64,000 bases of DNA from Mesocentrotus franciscanus (GCA_037976565.1 CP137674.1:31093047-31157046), one strand, 5' to 3'. Numbered from the stretch's first letter, positions 37,537 through 51,053 are shown. The notes: generated from the sequence alone by a model not told the origin. Made by a program: numbers and translations.

Positions 37537-39239
37537 AGGGTACACTGAATTGTTATCTTCTGAAGATATTAACTTACCCAAATTAACACCCTTATAATAC
37601 CACATTTTGTACAATGTTGTTAACTCTTTGAATCGATTGAAGTAAAATTCTGTATTTGAGGGAATTTAAGGACAGAGAAACATATTTTCATGCTCCCCAT
37701 ACTGTCACAGAGACCTACATGTTCTTTTTAGCACATTAGCACTACCTGGTAACATCCTTCAGATATTAAGTTATTCAAGCCTACATGTTTGTATATCTTT
37801 GTTTTTTCAAGAGGCATTCAATATAAAATGTAATGTAATAAACTAGGACCATTACCATCACTTTGAGACTTGAGAGAGATAAATCACATTTCTGTAAATC
37901 TTCACATGTATTGCTTCACAAGTCATGTTCAGCATTTAGTTTTGTTTTTGCATATCCCCACATGCAAATGTATGTTGTTGGAGCAGACAAAACAAATCGG
38001 GCCGAGTTTTCTTGCGGGTAACTTGACACATGGCAATTTCCATTCAGTCTGCCCTGCTCTGACACACAATATTCCCCACGGTCCAGCCAGGCATGTCTGC
38101 CCCTCGTAGGCCACATTTCACTCAACCCAAATATGGCAAATGGTAGTCAAGTTCTTCACAAAGACGGTTCCATCTTTGCGCCCTGTTTTTGATAATTACA
38201 TGTTTAAATGCATTTTAAGCAATCTGATGAGAAGTATTTACCATGACAATAGCTCCCGCATCTATTTTTATCTCCTACTTTTTCTCCCTCTCACAACCTC
38301 TTCCCCTCATTCTTGATCTACTCCTACGCATCTCTCTTTCCTCTTCACCACCCTTGTATTTCTTCCAATATCTATAATATACTGTTTAGTAGAGTGTTTT
38401 CATCATTCCTCATTACCACTCTGCATCTTTCTCATCCTGAATGATTGATGCTTCAAAATTCTTTTTAAACATACCTTCATAAAAATTAGCTAATAATCCT
38501 GCTACTGTTCACTTGACTTTTCTCAGAAATCAGAGGTCTATAGGTTATCAGTGTCTATGATCCTCCTCTGTTACCACCCATCCTCCATTCCCATCACCAT
38601 CCTCATCATCACCCCTACCTTGCTTCCTCCTGTTATATTTCTGGGTTCTCCTCCCAATTTCAGTTCCCCTCTCTGTTGCCATCTATCCTCCTCTCCCATC
38701 ATCATCATCATCACCCCTCCCTCCCAATGATGTGTCTACCACAACCAGATGGGTACAGAGGCTAACAGATGCGCTCTCTATTTGGGCTTTCCAATGTAAC
38801 CATGGCCGTACTGGACCATGGTAATGATTTAAATTGGAGACAGAAGACGACAGACAAGATACCGGAGGACATCCAGGCTTCTAGGAGGAGCTACTTGTTT
38901 ACATTCCCGTCTTGATTTGTAAATGCACATGTCCTATCAATCTATTTGCGCAACAAATTACTTCAGCCAATGCAATACATGCATGAGCTCAGCCAGGCAG
39001 GGCGAGAATATTTGACCTCTTTTTTCTTGTTTTTGGGGTGCTCCCTCTGTCATTGTATTATAGCAGTTCTAACTTGGGCCTAAGGAAGGGGCAAGGAGTC
39101 AATATTAGACCATTCACAATGTGTGCACCATCTCCACTCCTGTAGGCGTTCTGACCATCATATAGTCACTATGAGAGCAACTGAAAATTTAAATAATAGC
39201 ATTGGGCATCCATCCTGACATCATTTTCTCTCTTGGGTA

Positions 39240-39355
39240 AAGAGAGGCAAATCTTGATTAACGTCCTTCCAAGGGACTTCAGTACCATGCCGGGACTTGA
39301 ACCCATTATCCTCTCATCTTGAATCAAGCATTAAAACCCCTTGGCTATGAGTGCA
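39240..39355. repeat. remnant of tRNA-like dispersed repeat (reverse orientation)
   Basis: The string 'cgggacttgaaccc' at about 39291-39304 is the reverse complement of a tRNA B-box-like GGGTTCAAGTCCCG. Flanking blocks ('gattaacgtccttccaaggg', 'ccttggctatgag') resemble the repeat near 60060. I read it as a decayed SINE-like copy. Confidence 0.4.
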
Positions 39356-39840
39356 AGAAAAAAATATATATATAAAATGCCTTTCTTTAGAAATTTCTCT
39401 AAGAAATCACATTACAAATTAAACTAAAAGATATATTCATTACAGTTTGATGACTTCATTGTCGTTCCCCCTCTACTGCCCCGAAGAGTAGGAAGGCCTA
39501 CAGCATGAACATATTGAATGCATCTATGGATTCATTTACCATGGAGCTTTTGGGTTTACTGAGCTTAATTCACATGGATGCAAGCTTGCTACTGTCTACT
39601 AGTTGTATACATTAGGCAAGCAGCGAAGATTCCTGGCTCTTGACATATAGATACTGCCACTGGCCAGTATCCATAGACAAGGAGGATACCTTGGCTTGAA
39701 CAAATGATGACCTCATTTCACTTTGATGATTTCTCCAAACATGAGAAGGGTCCTTGTAGCATTCACGAAGCTAAGAATCTGATCAAAGATTGCTAGAGAT
39801 AAGATTCGATCAGTTTGAAGTTCTGTTTCTTTCAAACAGA

Positions 39841-40055
39841 GAGGCGCGATAGTTCAGTTGGTAGAGCAGTGGTCTCGTAATCCGGCAACCCGGGTTCAAA
39901 ACCAAGTCGATGCGCTAGGGCCCTTTGGTACGGCACTAATCCTTATTACCAGGTCCCTCTGAGAGGACCTAAAGCAGTCGGTCGTCTGGTTGCTTACTAA
40001 CAAGCATTTATGCTTTATTAGCAGTCAGGTAAATAACCATCACAACCATCACTTC
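39841..40055 (+). mobile_element. tRNA-derived SINE
   Basis: The 5' head resembles a tRNA. The internal promoter A box is in ATAGTTCAGTTGGTAGAGCA and the B box is GGGTTCAAAACC. The loop TCTCGTAATCC lies where an anticodon loop would be. The acceptor and anticodon stems do not pair properly, so it is not a functional tRNA gene. A non-tRNA body follows (GCGCTAGGGCCCTTTGG, CAGGTCCCTCTGAGAGGACC), with a 3' part 'gcagtcaggtaaataacc' and a short 'accatcacaaccatcac' tail. This architecture is typical of SINEs common in sea urchin genomes, as I recall them. Confidence 0.75.
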
Positions 40056-40226
40056 TTATATCATACAAGTGATATGTATCATGGATAGTTATGTAACATA
40101 ACATGTTCTGGGAGACAAGCCACTCATCAAGCTTTATTCCCGAGTCATAGCACCGAACCGACTCCACAAAGACTCTAAAGCGAGCGATTTTAAGGCCATT
40201 CAGGGCAATGTATTGTATATTCAGAC

Positions 40227-40931
40227 TAGTGTTGTAACATCACGGATATTTCCAATTCCGTTTAACCGCTAGTCAAAACCGGACGGTTTTCGGTTAAACG
40301 AAAATTACTCACTTTTGCCAAGGTCGCCGCTGATTGTAAGAATAGTGGTCGGCACTGGGCGGGCGCGGCCCGACCAGCACAGGGGATTTTCGCTCACCAC
40401 TCCTGATGTAAAACACTGCTTTCGACCGGCACTAATTTCACATAAAAACGTAACTATTCGTGAAGAAAATTATTACTTACATTCATATTTCCGTCTTTAC
40501 TCGTGTTTTATTTGCAATTGTACAAGAATCATGATTTCAATTTGACATAAACTGATTATTTTTAAAGATTTGCCGAGTGTTGTTGTCTAAAGTTGCGATT
40601 CATGAAAGCTGCCATATTGAATGTACCGATGTACATGTTATAATACACAGAGATAGCAGCTCAGGCTCGTTTCATTACTGTTCTTATAAATGTTTATTTT
40701 CAATAAGTTATTTTTTTTTTTCGTAATTTTCCAGAATAAATCAATTGAAATACTATAAGATATATTTATTTCATTATTTATATTGTAAAATTTGTCCAAA
40801 ATTTTTACACTTAAAAAAAATAAAAATAAAAAAAATTAAACAAAATCAGGTAAACGAAACCGTCACATTCAAAACGGATAGTGCCATGGATGGTCGGATA
40901 CCGGATGGTTAAACGTTTGATCACAGCACTA
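40227..40931. mobile_element. non-autonomous hAT-type element
   Basis: The left end TAGTGTTGTAACATCACGG and the right end, read inverted, TAGTGCTGTGATCAAACG form imperfect terminal repeats. The flanks ATTCAGAC (40219-40226) and GTTCAGAC (40932-40939) are a nearly perfect eight-base duplication, as expected of hAT elements. Subterminal 'ggttaaacg' and 'cgtttaacc' type words recur. The 76-residue frame at 40315-40545 does not resemble a transposase. Confidence 0.65.
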
Positions 40932-43219
40932 GTTCAGACTGCTATCGGTTTGGTTTTGGTCTTGTCAGAGAGACTGGGGTATCACAGGCATCGTTTAACA
41001 ATGTTAAATCTGAGATACATGGCCATACGTGTTATCAGTGTCTGTGATATGGTGTAATATTGAAGCCCTAAAAAAATTGCGCTTCAAAATGATCATGAAG
41101 TGCCTCAAAAAAGTAAAAAATCTTTGAGTGACCGGTTTTACCATACTCATTTTCCCTAATAGACTGTAGTGTTATAATTTTTCCAATCATTTTCCAATCA
41201 TAAATATCTTGATAATCAGACAGGCGATCGGCTTGTAAAAGTCATGGGATTCCTGACTGACCTAAAGGTTTATAATTATGATTGCAGCATGAGCTAAATC
41301 CAGGATTTTGTTTCAGAATAGCGCTTAGAGACTTCGGTGGTAAGCACTTTATAAGAAACGTTGTTATTATTATTATTTATTATAATCTGAGGCAATGTTA
41401 CAGAGTCACTTTAAAGGCTGACATGATACAACAGACTGACATCTGACCTAACATAATATCACATTACCCTAAATGGTAAAGAATATTGTAGTGATATGTT
41501 AATGATAATATTGTGTGATATGTTATTTTCTCTCATTTATTTCTTTTATCCTTAGTACCCCTCGGCAGGAAAGCTGTGCTGTCATGGCATAGCTGAGCTA
41601 GGCAATCCTTCCAAAATTATTTTGTCATGCTATTATTATTTTTTTGTGGTTCGGTAAATAAAATCAATACGGGGTCGGTTTGGCAGTGTGACCAAGGTAC
41701 ATGCAGTAATGCGACATCAGAAGTCAATGTCAAAGGACTCCAGGAGGGGATGGCCACCTCACATCGCCCCCCCCCCCCCCTCCCCTCTCCTTCCTCAAAC
41801 AATGAAAGCATCACTGGTCTAGGAAGTCAGGACGACAAGGTAAAGGTACAAGAGTAAAGTAGAGGCATGGAAGAGGAGGAGTAACCTGATCATTTGCTCA
41901 TCCCACATCGATCCCATTAGGGAATGAGCCAGGGCAACAAACCTTTGTTCAAGCACTGGTAGAAGGGACGCTGCACAGAGGGGATGGATGGGGTGGTACT
42001 AGTAGGGAGGAGATGGGAGACATCTTGAAGGCTTGTTCCAGATTCAAAGGAAAGCCTTTCTGGGAAGCAGACCGAAGCAATTGGTGCATGTTTCAAATTA
42101 CCGTGATGTCTACTGTTCCGGACTTTATATCATCAATGATATAGGTTATGATTAGGGTTGCAATTTGGGTTTAAACTACAGTAGGTTTTTGGCTTAGGGT
42201 AAGGATTAGGTATAGTTCTGAGTTGACTGGACATGCAAATTTAAATTGTTGATACCTACTGGCCTACATATTATGGGCAAGAAGGAAATTAATAATTCAT
42301 TCTCCTCTCCCATTTTAAAGACCAGACTTAAAATTCATGCTGTAAACAACATCTTCCTCAAATAAGCAATATGGTAAAAGGTATTTTTGCAGCTCATCAA
42401 ATTTTGTCTCATAAAAAGCTGTAAGAATGTTAACCAATGGACTACTGAATTCTCATTAATTCTATATGCTTCATACAGGGGCTACTATATTCCTGTAAGC
42501 GATGGGTGAAATTATAAATGAACATCAATCAATCAAATGGTTTAGATCATCATCAAACATCTCTAAACATGCGCACTGCTGAATCTTTCCCATGGCAGTG
42601 GCACAAATATAAGAATGCCCAGTTTCAAGACGAAAATTTTCACTTATTTCCTTTTCAGCTGGCATCAAACTCTACCCGACACTGTTCTAGATCCTCCACC
42701 TTGTGTTCTTGGCGAGAGAAATTGGGGTAATTTCCTCCAATTCAATGCCCCAAATTGCCTCATGAAAAATCAATAGTCCCCCTGTCAAATCAATAATTTA
42801 CACAAACTAAGAAACATGACAACACAGTGACACAGACCCTGTTCGAAGAGTAGAGTAGAGAGAGAGTAGTCTCAAGATCCCCCCCCCCCAGGACTGCCTC
42901 ATCACATATCACCTAAAAGCTAGACCCATTTTCTACTAATCCTATCACCTTGACATTTCGCCTAAATCTGATATTTTCACACTTGACAACCAAACATATT
43001 CAGCGGAGTGTCCACTGTCCTTTCAAGCTCCAGTAAAGCTAAAGGAATCGTACTTTCATCTCAAAGAAGAAACAGCATCAATGTAAGATCTCTCAACTGC
43101 ATGTACTTTGTATGTCTATGACTTGTCTTGAAGGAAGATTTCTGGACATTATAATTGTAGCACTATATATGCTGTCTGGCAAATATAGCTGTGCACTCAA
43201 TTCCTTATGCTACTCAATA

Positions 43220-43534
43220 GGCCTGTCTCCATTAGACCTGTCTCCATTAGACCGAAGTTGCAAAATAACTCACTTTTTTTCAGACTTGGGATATTTTCCC
43301 AAAGCTCGAAATTGCGTCTTCACCAGACCGATACGCTCATCACAAACTAGCTCGGACGGGCGCAAATTAGCCTGCCCGAAACAAGACCAAGATTTCTTGG
43401 GATATTTTCTCGAACAAATAGCCCGCTAAATTGCAACTGCGGGCTGATAAACATGCAAATTATCTGGCTAATTTGAGATCGGGCTAGTTAAAATAGCGGG
43501 TTATTTTGCAACTTTGGTCTGATGAAGACATGCC
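43220..43534. mobile_element. MITE with ~35-base terminal inverted repeats
   Basis: The left end GGCCTGTCTCCATTAGACC, continuing 'gaagttgcaaaataac', is mirrored by the right end, which read inverted is GGCATGTCTTCATCAGACC continuing 'aaagttgcaaaataac'. A short direct duplication ('tgtctccattagacc' twice) sits at the left tip. The interior carries 'gggatattttcccaaagctcg' and 'gggatattttctcgaac' words (each shown in part). The 105-residue frame at 43112-43429 runs into it and is not credible as a gene. Confidence 0.6.
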
Positions 43535-43967
43535 TCATTTCTTTAGATCAACTCTAGACAAAAGTTACCATAACCCTGAGGCCTGAACCTAACCCAAAAA
43601 GCAAGCTACAGCCAATTAAAAGAACTTCCCCACATTTTGGATGGAAAATAAATAATAAAAACACCAGAGCATACGTTTAGATTTGTTGGATTCTGGAGAG
43701 ATGTAATGGTTATGTATCTAGCTAAGGAACATTTTCTCTGAGGCATTTGTTATTCCAACTGCTTCATGTCTTGGCACAGAAAAGTGAACATTCTACAGAG
43801 TACTATCACCTTTCATAACAACTTGTTCAATATTTACATGTTCAGGACAGCACACCTAAAGAATAACCAGGATCCAAAAATGGGTTACAATATGAACCAC
43901 ATGTAACCCCAATAATTTTTAAAAGCTATGGGCCTACATGTACTACGACTAGGATAATAACATCCAC

Positions 43968-44308
43968 TCAGAGCCAGAAGGGAATTACCTTGTATCATTC
44001 AACACGAGGCAACCCTGGTCATTTTTCACATGTTAAAAATTTATTTGGGGGCTATATTTTTGATATATTTTTGATATATTTTTGATATATTTTTATGGTA
44101 TTTCCTGGAAAACTAGACTATTTTTCTTCTATATTCTTAGGAGGGTGGAAAATAGACTTTAAACATATTTTAGACTAAAGATTTGGAACAAAATATAGAT
44201 TTTTTTTTTTTAATCAGAGTTGAAAGTAGTCAAAAACATATTTTCTGTGCTGTTTTTAGACTATTTTATTCTGACTATAGAATGCCCTTCTGGCTCTAAA
44301 CAGACGAT
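43968..44308. repeat. two half-palindromes separated by ~285 bases
   Basis: A left arm 'cagagccagaagggaattac' lies at about 43970 and a matching right arm 'aatgcccttctggctctaaa' followed by 'cagacgatg' lies at 44282-44308. The intervening sequence is AT-rich and includes four tandem 'tatatttttgata'-like units at about 44053-44096. It looks like one palindromic element split by an insertion or expansion in its loop. Confidence 0.5.
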
Positions 44309-47300
44309 GCAAGTATGTGACAGTGATACCCACAAACTCCAGATGAACGATAATTCTCACCTTCGCTTTTGGATTTTGCTGATTTTTCCCCAGGGGCTCA
44401 TCAGCTCTCAAATAGGTCAATGGCCTTTAAAAATTCATGATGAATCCGGTACACCTTGAGAAGCAGTTGAAAAGATGATTGTGCCATCAGAAGTCAACCT
44501 TGTTACCGTGCCCTTGGTGATATCATAATGAGATGTTAACACCTGCAAATGCCTTGGTTACAAAATAATGTATCTAGGTTTATATTATGATGAAGTCTGA
44601 ACCTGTCTGACAAACTCATGAACTAGAAAACTGACAGGAGAGGTGACATTAATCTCCTACACTGCTCCTCTCCACCAACAAGCTAAATGGTGCCTGGTGG
44701 GATGCGAACGTCTTTGTGGATAGATCAAGGAGTTAAAATTTATAACTCCTTGAAAAGATTAGCCTGTGCGCACTTGTAAACTAGAAAGCTTCCAAGAGGA
44801 GTGGAGAATGTGTACTGTTACAAGTGTAGAATACAAATATCTAGTGACCAGAATAACAATACAGGAAGGGCTTTGGTCGGATACATGTGCATTGTACCTG
44901 GTAAGGCGCTATATAAGAAACAATTAATATTATGAACATTAATGAATTTCATTTATCCACAAGAAATGAAATACAAGTAAAATGACACCATATTTTCATA
45001 GGACTTGTTAATCGATAGGTTCATATTCTAAAGGTTTCAATTCTGAAAATAAAAAATTGAACCCATAAAATATCCAGATTTATGAGCCCTTCATCATTTT
45101 TGGAATCACAAACCATGTTTTAAGCTCTTAAGTAGTATTTTATATGACCAAACTTTCTTATGTTGCAAAGATGTATTTCAAGTCTATTTGTTAATAAAGG
45201 TATTATCTACACATACACCAATATCGATAGGTGTGCACTTTCAGCAGCTGACTTCCAATAAAGTCAAGGCTTGTGCTTTGAACAAAAGAGCACAGCATAT
45301 TAAAATGAAACATGAAGTGTTGATGTTCCTCATATAATATATGCAATATCAAGGGGGCATGTTTTATCAAATGACTGGAGACGTGTTCCCTAGTGCAGTT
45401 TACATGTACCTCAAGAATTGGAACATTCTGTGTTGAACAAACATCACAAAAATTAACCTTTCTACACGTGTTTGCCGCAAGATGTATTCATTTGTAACGC
45501 TTGTGTATGTTTTTCCTTTCATTGTGCCCCAGCTACAGCCCCGCTGGCAAAACATTCAGTCTTTCAAAATTGGTTTTCATTCGATTTCTCCGAGCGGGAT
45601 TTCTATTCACGAAGGGAAAATAATGTGCCATAAATTTCCATCCCACACAAAAGGGTGAAGAAAGGATAAGAGTGCAGTGGACAAACAGACTGACAGGCCA
45701 GCACCTCCCTAGACTGCACAAACATACTTTTTGTCGAGTCTTTGGTTGTTATTTCCATACAAATTAATTGTATTTCTGGGATAGTCACTGTAGCTTACAT
45801 TTCAAGAAAGACTATTCTTTTCCTCTCCCTGGGCCCAAAAACTCAAGGTTGACCCATTTATGTCACTTTATTGTTCAGAAATGGATAAAGCCTAGGCTCT
45901 CATTGCTGCGTGCAGATTTGCTCCTATGTTAAATGTAGATTCAATCTCCACATATATTTTCAATATATTCAAAATATTTCTTTTCCACTTTATTTGTAAA
46001 ACTGCTTTATCTGTACCATAAGGTTCGCTGAACTCTAAAACTATTTTTTTTTTCACCATTCAAATGGGCAAAAAAAGACTAGACAGTGTTTTGAAAAGTG
46101 ATTTACTGCTGAAAATATTGCTGGGTCCAACACTATAAAGGTTCCACCCAGCCTATTAAAAGAATTAAATCTACCATTAAAAAAAACCTTTACTTGTCAA
46201 ACATTAAGATATTATTACGATTAATATTTTCAAGCATATCTTCCCATTAGAGTCTTGTTCTGACGATTGGATGGTCCATAGAGAGGAAAAGGAAACTTGA
46301 CTTTTCATTTCACTGAAGATTTTACATAAAGACCAAATTTAGAAGAAAAAAATAATAGAAATTGAAATTTGCACAAAGAAAATCAAGCACAACCCATATA
46401 TTGAATTTTCCATCACGTTTGAGTACACTTGTTTACTAGGGTAATAGATGAGCAGTCTGTAATGAAGAAGACAATTTAATGATGGCCCCTGGGCATACAC
46501 TCTCAACATATAATTCATTCATTTATGAATAATACAATACAGAATGATGACACTAACACAATACAAGTATTCATGTACATGTGCTATTGCATTGTGAAAA
46601 GAATTGTAATTGGGAACAGAATGAATCATACACTCCATGAGTAATAGGTTATTGAACACACAAAATCCATCACCATGATTTATGGCTGCATTTTACCACG
46701 CTAATGGAACAATTATATTGTGGGGGGGTATTAATTTTTCTGATGGCTTCAGCTGAATGGTTTGATTGCATCATTAACTTGTACAAAGAATATACTCCAT
46801 TGCAGCTCACTATCAGTATTACTGGCTCCTGAATTGATATAGAATAATGGATGGGCAGCGGTGTGTACAAAATGGATGTATTACAAGATTAATCTGAGAA
46901 GCAATTTGATATGAAATTGATGGATGAGTGTTAAGTCAGGTTGTACAAAATATCAATGTGTCTCGTCGGTATTAAGGTGCAGTTCAAAAGATCGATTAAG
47001 GAGAACTATAAATTTTAATCTTATGCTTGGCGACGAGGTAAGAAAATTGTACTTTCACATTGTGATATGACTATTAAATGTATGCCTACTTATAGAAGTT
47101 GTCCACACAGAATTATTCACAAATTTATAACAAAACAGAAGGGTTGGGATTTTTAACAATCAATCAAAACCACTTAATTTCTTTTTAAAATCATGATTTT
47201 TAATCATTGTTTTGAATCAGCATTGGAGCTCTATTTTTGGCCAACCCTGACAAACAGGTTCTGAATTCAGATAAAGAAAATTATTCTAAGGACCTAATTC

Positions 47301-47472
47301 ATTCATATAGATTAAGTTTCCATTGGGGTATGACTGTGTTCTTGGCAATAATTGAGAGACCTTATATTCTTGTAATGTACCTTAACTGGATAAAAATGTC
47401 AATTTTGAGTGTTGTAAACAGAAACTTTTTTCAATTTCAAAATATTTGTATAGAAAAAATCCTCTGAAAAAA

Positions 47473-47474
47473 TA

Positions 47475-47506
<32 letters not shown>

Positions 47507-47507
47507 A
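47473..47507. repeat. (TA)n microsatellite
   Basis: A TA dinucleotide run with one TTT interruption. Confidence 0.9.
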
Positions 47508-47759
47508 AAAACTGATTGATCAAATTATTGCTACAATTACCGGTAGTGATATATTCTTTTCTCATACCTACTGTACATGACCCTGACCCAGATACATGTA
47601 TATTCCTCAATTTAACCTTTATTTTGCCTAGATATAACCATCTATTATAATGTACGTCCGTGATATAAGAAAGATATTTGATTTTCTAGCAAGGGCTGGT
47701 GTTTCCCTTTAACATGCTCCTGGTGCAAGACAGGAACTCTAAAGAGGTGATGTTTGTTT

Positions 47760-49060
47760 GATGGATAACCAGTCCATCATCACATGGGACCAGATGAGGA
47801 GCGGGCTGGTGGGGTTAGTAAGGGGGGGGGTCAACCCCTACTCATCCCATGGTATTTTTAAAGTTTGGTCCTTGTCACAGACCACATGAGAAGATAGGAG
47901 TTCATTAGGAAGAAGGGAATGGGAGCTTCAAACCATGGACTACCACACCACATGAGAGAATTGGAATTGATCAGGGCAGGGGCACTTCAACCCCCATCCA
48001 ACACTTGGTTCTGATCAATAGATCAGATGAGAGAATGGGGTTGGTTCGGGTGAGGGGGGGGGGTTATGGTGGGGTTCAACCCCCCTCCCCCCAACCCACA
48101 GTTTTCTTAAAGGCTGGTCCTTATTATAAGGGTTCATTTGGGGGGAAAAGGGGGGACTTCCAACCCCTCCCTCCCCCAAACCACGGAAATCTCAACATGC
48201 AATGTTACCTTAATCCTTTGGATGCAGTGTTATTTCTCCATTGACTCCAATCCAAGTTACCTTTAAAGGTAAGCCCTTTCATCATCACCATAGACCAGAT
48301 AAGCAGAGACTTGGGATGGGGGTTGATTAAAGGTAGAGTTTGTGGCTTCAAACCCCACACCAAAATATCCTTTAAAGATGGTCTTCATTCTCAACTAGTT
48401 GGTAAGGGGCATGCTTCAACCCCCATTCATTCCACTGTAACCTTAAAGAGCAGCCCCTTACATCATCACCATAGACCAGATGAGCGGAGACTAAATTGAG
48501 ATGGGGGTTGATTAAAGGTAGAGTTGGTGGCTTCGAACCCCACCCCCACACCGAAATATCCTTTAAAGATGGTCTTCATTCTCAACTAGTTGGTAAGGGG
48601 CATGCTTCAACCCCATTCATTCCACTGTAACCTTTAAAGAGTAGCCCTTACATCACCACCATAGACCAGATGAGCAGAGACTTGGGATGGGGGTTGATTA
48701 AAGGTAGAGTTGGTGGCTTCGAACCCCACCCCCACACCAAAATATCCTTTAAAGATGGTCTTCATTCTCAACTAGTTGGTAAGGGGCATGCTTCAACCCC
48801 ATTCATTCCACTGTAACCTTAAAGAGTAGCCCTTACATCACCACCATAGACCAGATGAGTGGAGACTTGAGATGGGGGTTGATTAGAGGTAGAGGCTTTC
48901 AACCCCACTCCCTCATCATTCTAATCTCAAAGATTAGACCAGATGCGAGTAGACATCGAATGGGGGTTGCAAGGTGGATATCTCTAGTACTACCTCTGAC
49001 CCCTTATAGTCAAAGTCATTGTGGGCTTAAAGGATGCCTTCCCCCATTCCCGGTTCCCAT
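47760..49060. repeat. minisatellite of ~181-190 base units with diverged flanking copies
   Basis: The word 'tagaccagat' recurs at 48291, 48472, 48662 and 48847, so the unit is 181, 190 and 185 bases. Each unit carries 'gatgggggttgattaaaggt', 'ttcgaaccccac', 'ccaaaatatcctttaaagat', 'ctcaactagttggtaagggg' and 'cattcattccactgtaacc'. To the left (47760-48200) and right (48900-49060) are diverged copies with shorter spacing that keep 'accagatgag', 'tggggtt' and 'caacccc'. The central units are the most alike, which suggests recent amplification from a core. The short frames over it are artefacts. Confidence 0.85.
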
Positions 49061-49659
49061 CTAAAGTTAGGCAAAATTCCATAGTTCTCTCACACTATGC
49101 TTTATAGCACTTGCATCACATTAATGGTATTAATTTTTAGTTTTTAATTTTAATTTTAATTCACTGAATGTGCTTTGGGCAACAACAAGTAAAGTTGCTC
49201 AAATACACTCTTACAACAATTCAAAATGTATAACGAATGGATGCAGTTTAAAAGTCTAACAGTCCTACAATATTGTCCTGAAACTTCACATTTTAGTTCA
49301 CTACTGTTTCTTATTTTCAAGCCTGCTACTTCAATAATGCAGTGTTCTATTTTTTGCTCACCATAGCTTTAAGTGGTCAGGTTGATTTGAGGTCAGACCT
49401 TACTTCCTGTCCCAGAGACTGGCGTCCAGAACTGATGATGCCATCAATCAGTGTACGCTCAAATCAAATTTTGAATGGAAGTATTTAGTTAATGAGATGC
49501 AAATTCTAACACAAGATGTGGAATTCCTCCATCTCCCACTCATGACCATCAAGGTACATTGGAAACTAATGATGGGGGTGTGGAATATTCAGTGCAGCCT
49601 GTCAATCTTACGTGGATGTACAAAATGAGCAGAGGTGGAATAAGTCTAAACACATATAG

Positions 49660-49695
49660 AAAGATGAGAGCTAGAAGGGTGTTGACTCTGTAATG
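49660..49695. repeat. single arm of dispersed palindromic element
   Basis: 'gagagctagaagggtgttga' followed by 'ctctgtaatgttatag' matches one arm plus the loop of the element. The other arm is missing or too diverged. Confidence 0.45.
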
Positions 49696-51004
49696 TTATA
49701 GTTGTTATATGTTTGTTTGTTCCTTCTTCTGGTTGATAATCTACCTTTTTACAACTACAAATGTCACAAGTTAGAATGAGCAGCACAAATCTACAATGAT
49801 TTAGGCGCAATTTTATTGACAGTATAAAGAATGTCAAATGTGTGAATTCAGACCTTTAACATGTAAAGCAATTTATGCAAATATATCTAGATTATATCAG
49901 CATAAATCTGTGATATTTTCTCTAGCAACCGGTTGATTTAATACAGCGAAATAGAAGCTACATAAGGCCCGTGTCTTGCTTTGTAATAAATCACAACTGA
50001 AATGTAATAAAAACGTATGCTAATAAAGTGCACGAGCTCGGAGCTACACCTACAAGACGAGACTGAGGATGGTGAATAGAGCCAATAGGATCGAGGAGGA
50101 GTTCCCCTTTAAAGTCTCGAACTGAGCATAGTCATCATCACTTGGTGATTGAGGATGACAGCGAGATGCTGAAATTAGAGACAAGGAATCGGGAGGATGA
50201 TTTCACTTGATTCCTCCTCCAAACGGACCAACTAGACTCATTCAAGACTCAACTCCAATTTGATTTACCCTCCTCATCAAGAAAAGTGTTGTTTTTATGT
50301 TGCTCACTTCAACAAAAATAACCCCTTCCCATGTTTATCTCTATTAATATCATTTTTTGTCTAAGAACAATGTTTCAATGTTTCTATTTGACTTTACAAA
50401 GTCAGCATTTTGTGGAGTAAGAATTCTGGAAAACCTGGTAAACAAACTAGCCCTCCAATTTCATCACTTGCGTGAGCTCACTCTCAATCTTCAAATTAAA
50501 ACCAGTCTGTGCATCGGAATGTCTTATCCCATGAAAAAGACACCTCCATTCTCCTCCCCCTCACCCGACCCATTTCCATCCCCCTTTCTGTTCTATTCCT
50601 TTTGTTTTCCTTTTCAATCTCTATCCTAATCCCTCATCTTTCCATATAATTTGTAATAATCATACCCTTCAATTCTCTCTCATTCTCCCTCTCTCTCACT
50701 TCCTTTTCCAACAATATTTATTTCCTTCTCATGAAACATTTAAAAGACATGTGGCTTTTAATATAATACAAATCCAGCTGTAATATTTTACCTCTCTTGC
50801 TAATGTCAAGAAGATCTATAAAACTCATTGCTCAAAGGATTAAACATACTCAATGCTTTAGTTGTATATTCAAATTTCTGAAATAAATACAGACAAATTC
50901 TGAATTTTGGCACCTTTATTGGTAAAACAGTATATCAATTCTGAATAATTCAATACATCTTGTCCTGACGCTTAAGAAAAGATACAGATTCAAATCACTG
51001 CTTT

Positions 51005-51053
51005 CTTTGAGAATGCATCTCAAGATCCCATCTTAAGATTAAGATTCTCAAAG
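51005..51053. other. 49-base imperfect hairpin
   Basis: CTTTGAGAAT at 51005-51014 pairs with ATTCTCAAAG at 51044-51053. Inside, ATCT pairs with AGAT and AAGAT with ATCTT around a CCC loop. It is unrelated to the palindromic repeat family. It is shorter than a typical animal microRNA precursor, so function is uncertain. Confidence 0.4.

Noticed and set aside
39841..39912. Possible functional tRNA gene (Thr-like anticodon region)
   Set aside because: A and B boxes are present, but the acceptor and anticodon stems do not pair and a SINE body and tail follow, so it is a tRNA-derived SINE.
45533..45721. Hydrophobic N-terminus on the minus strand as the long-form ROR signal exon
   Set aside because: MCSLGRCWPVSLFVHC is signal-like, but the only phase-1 donor (TTTT|GTGTGG) is weak and nothing else links it to the gene.
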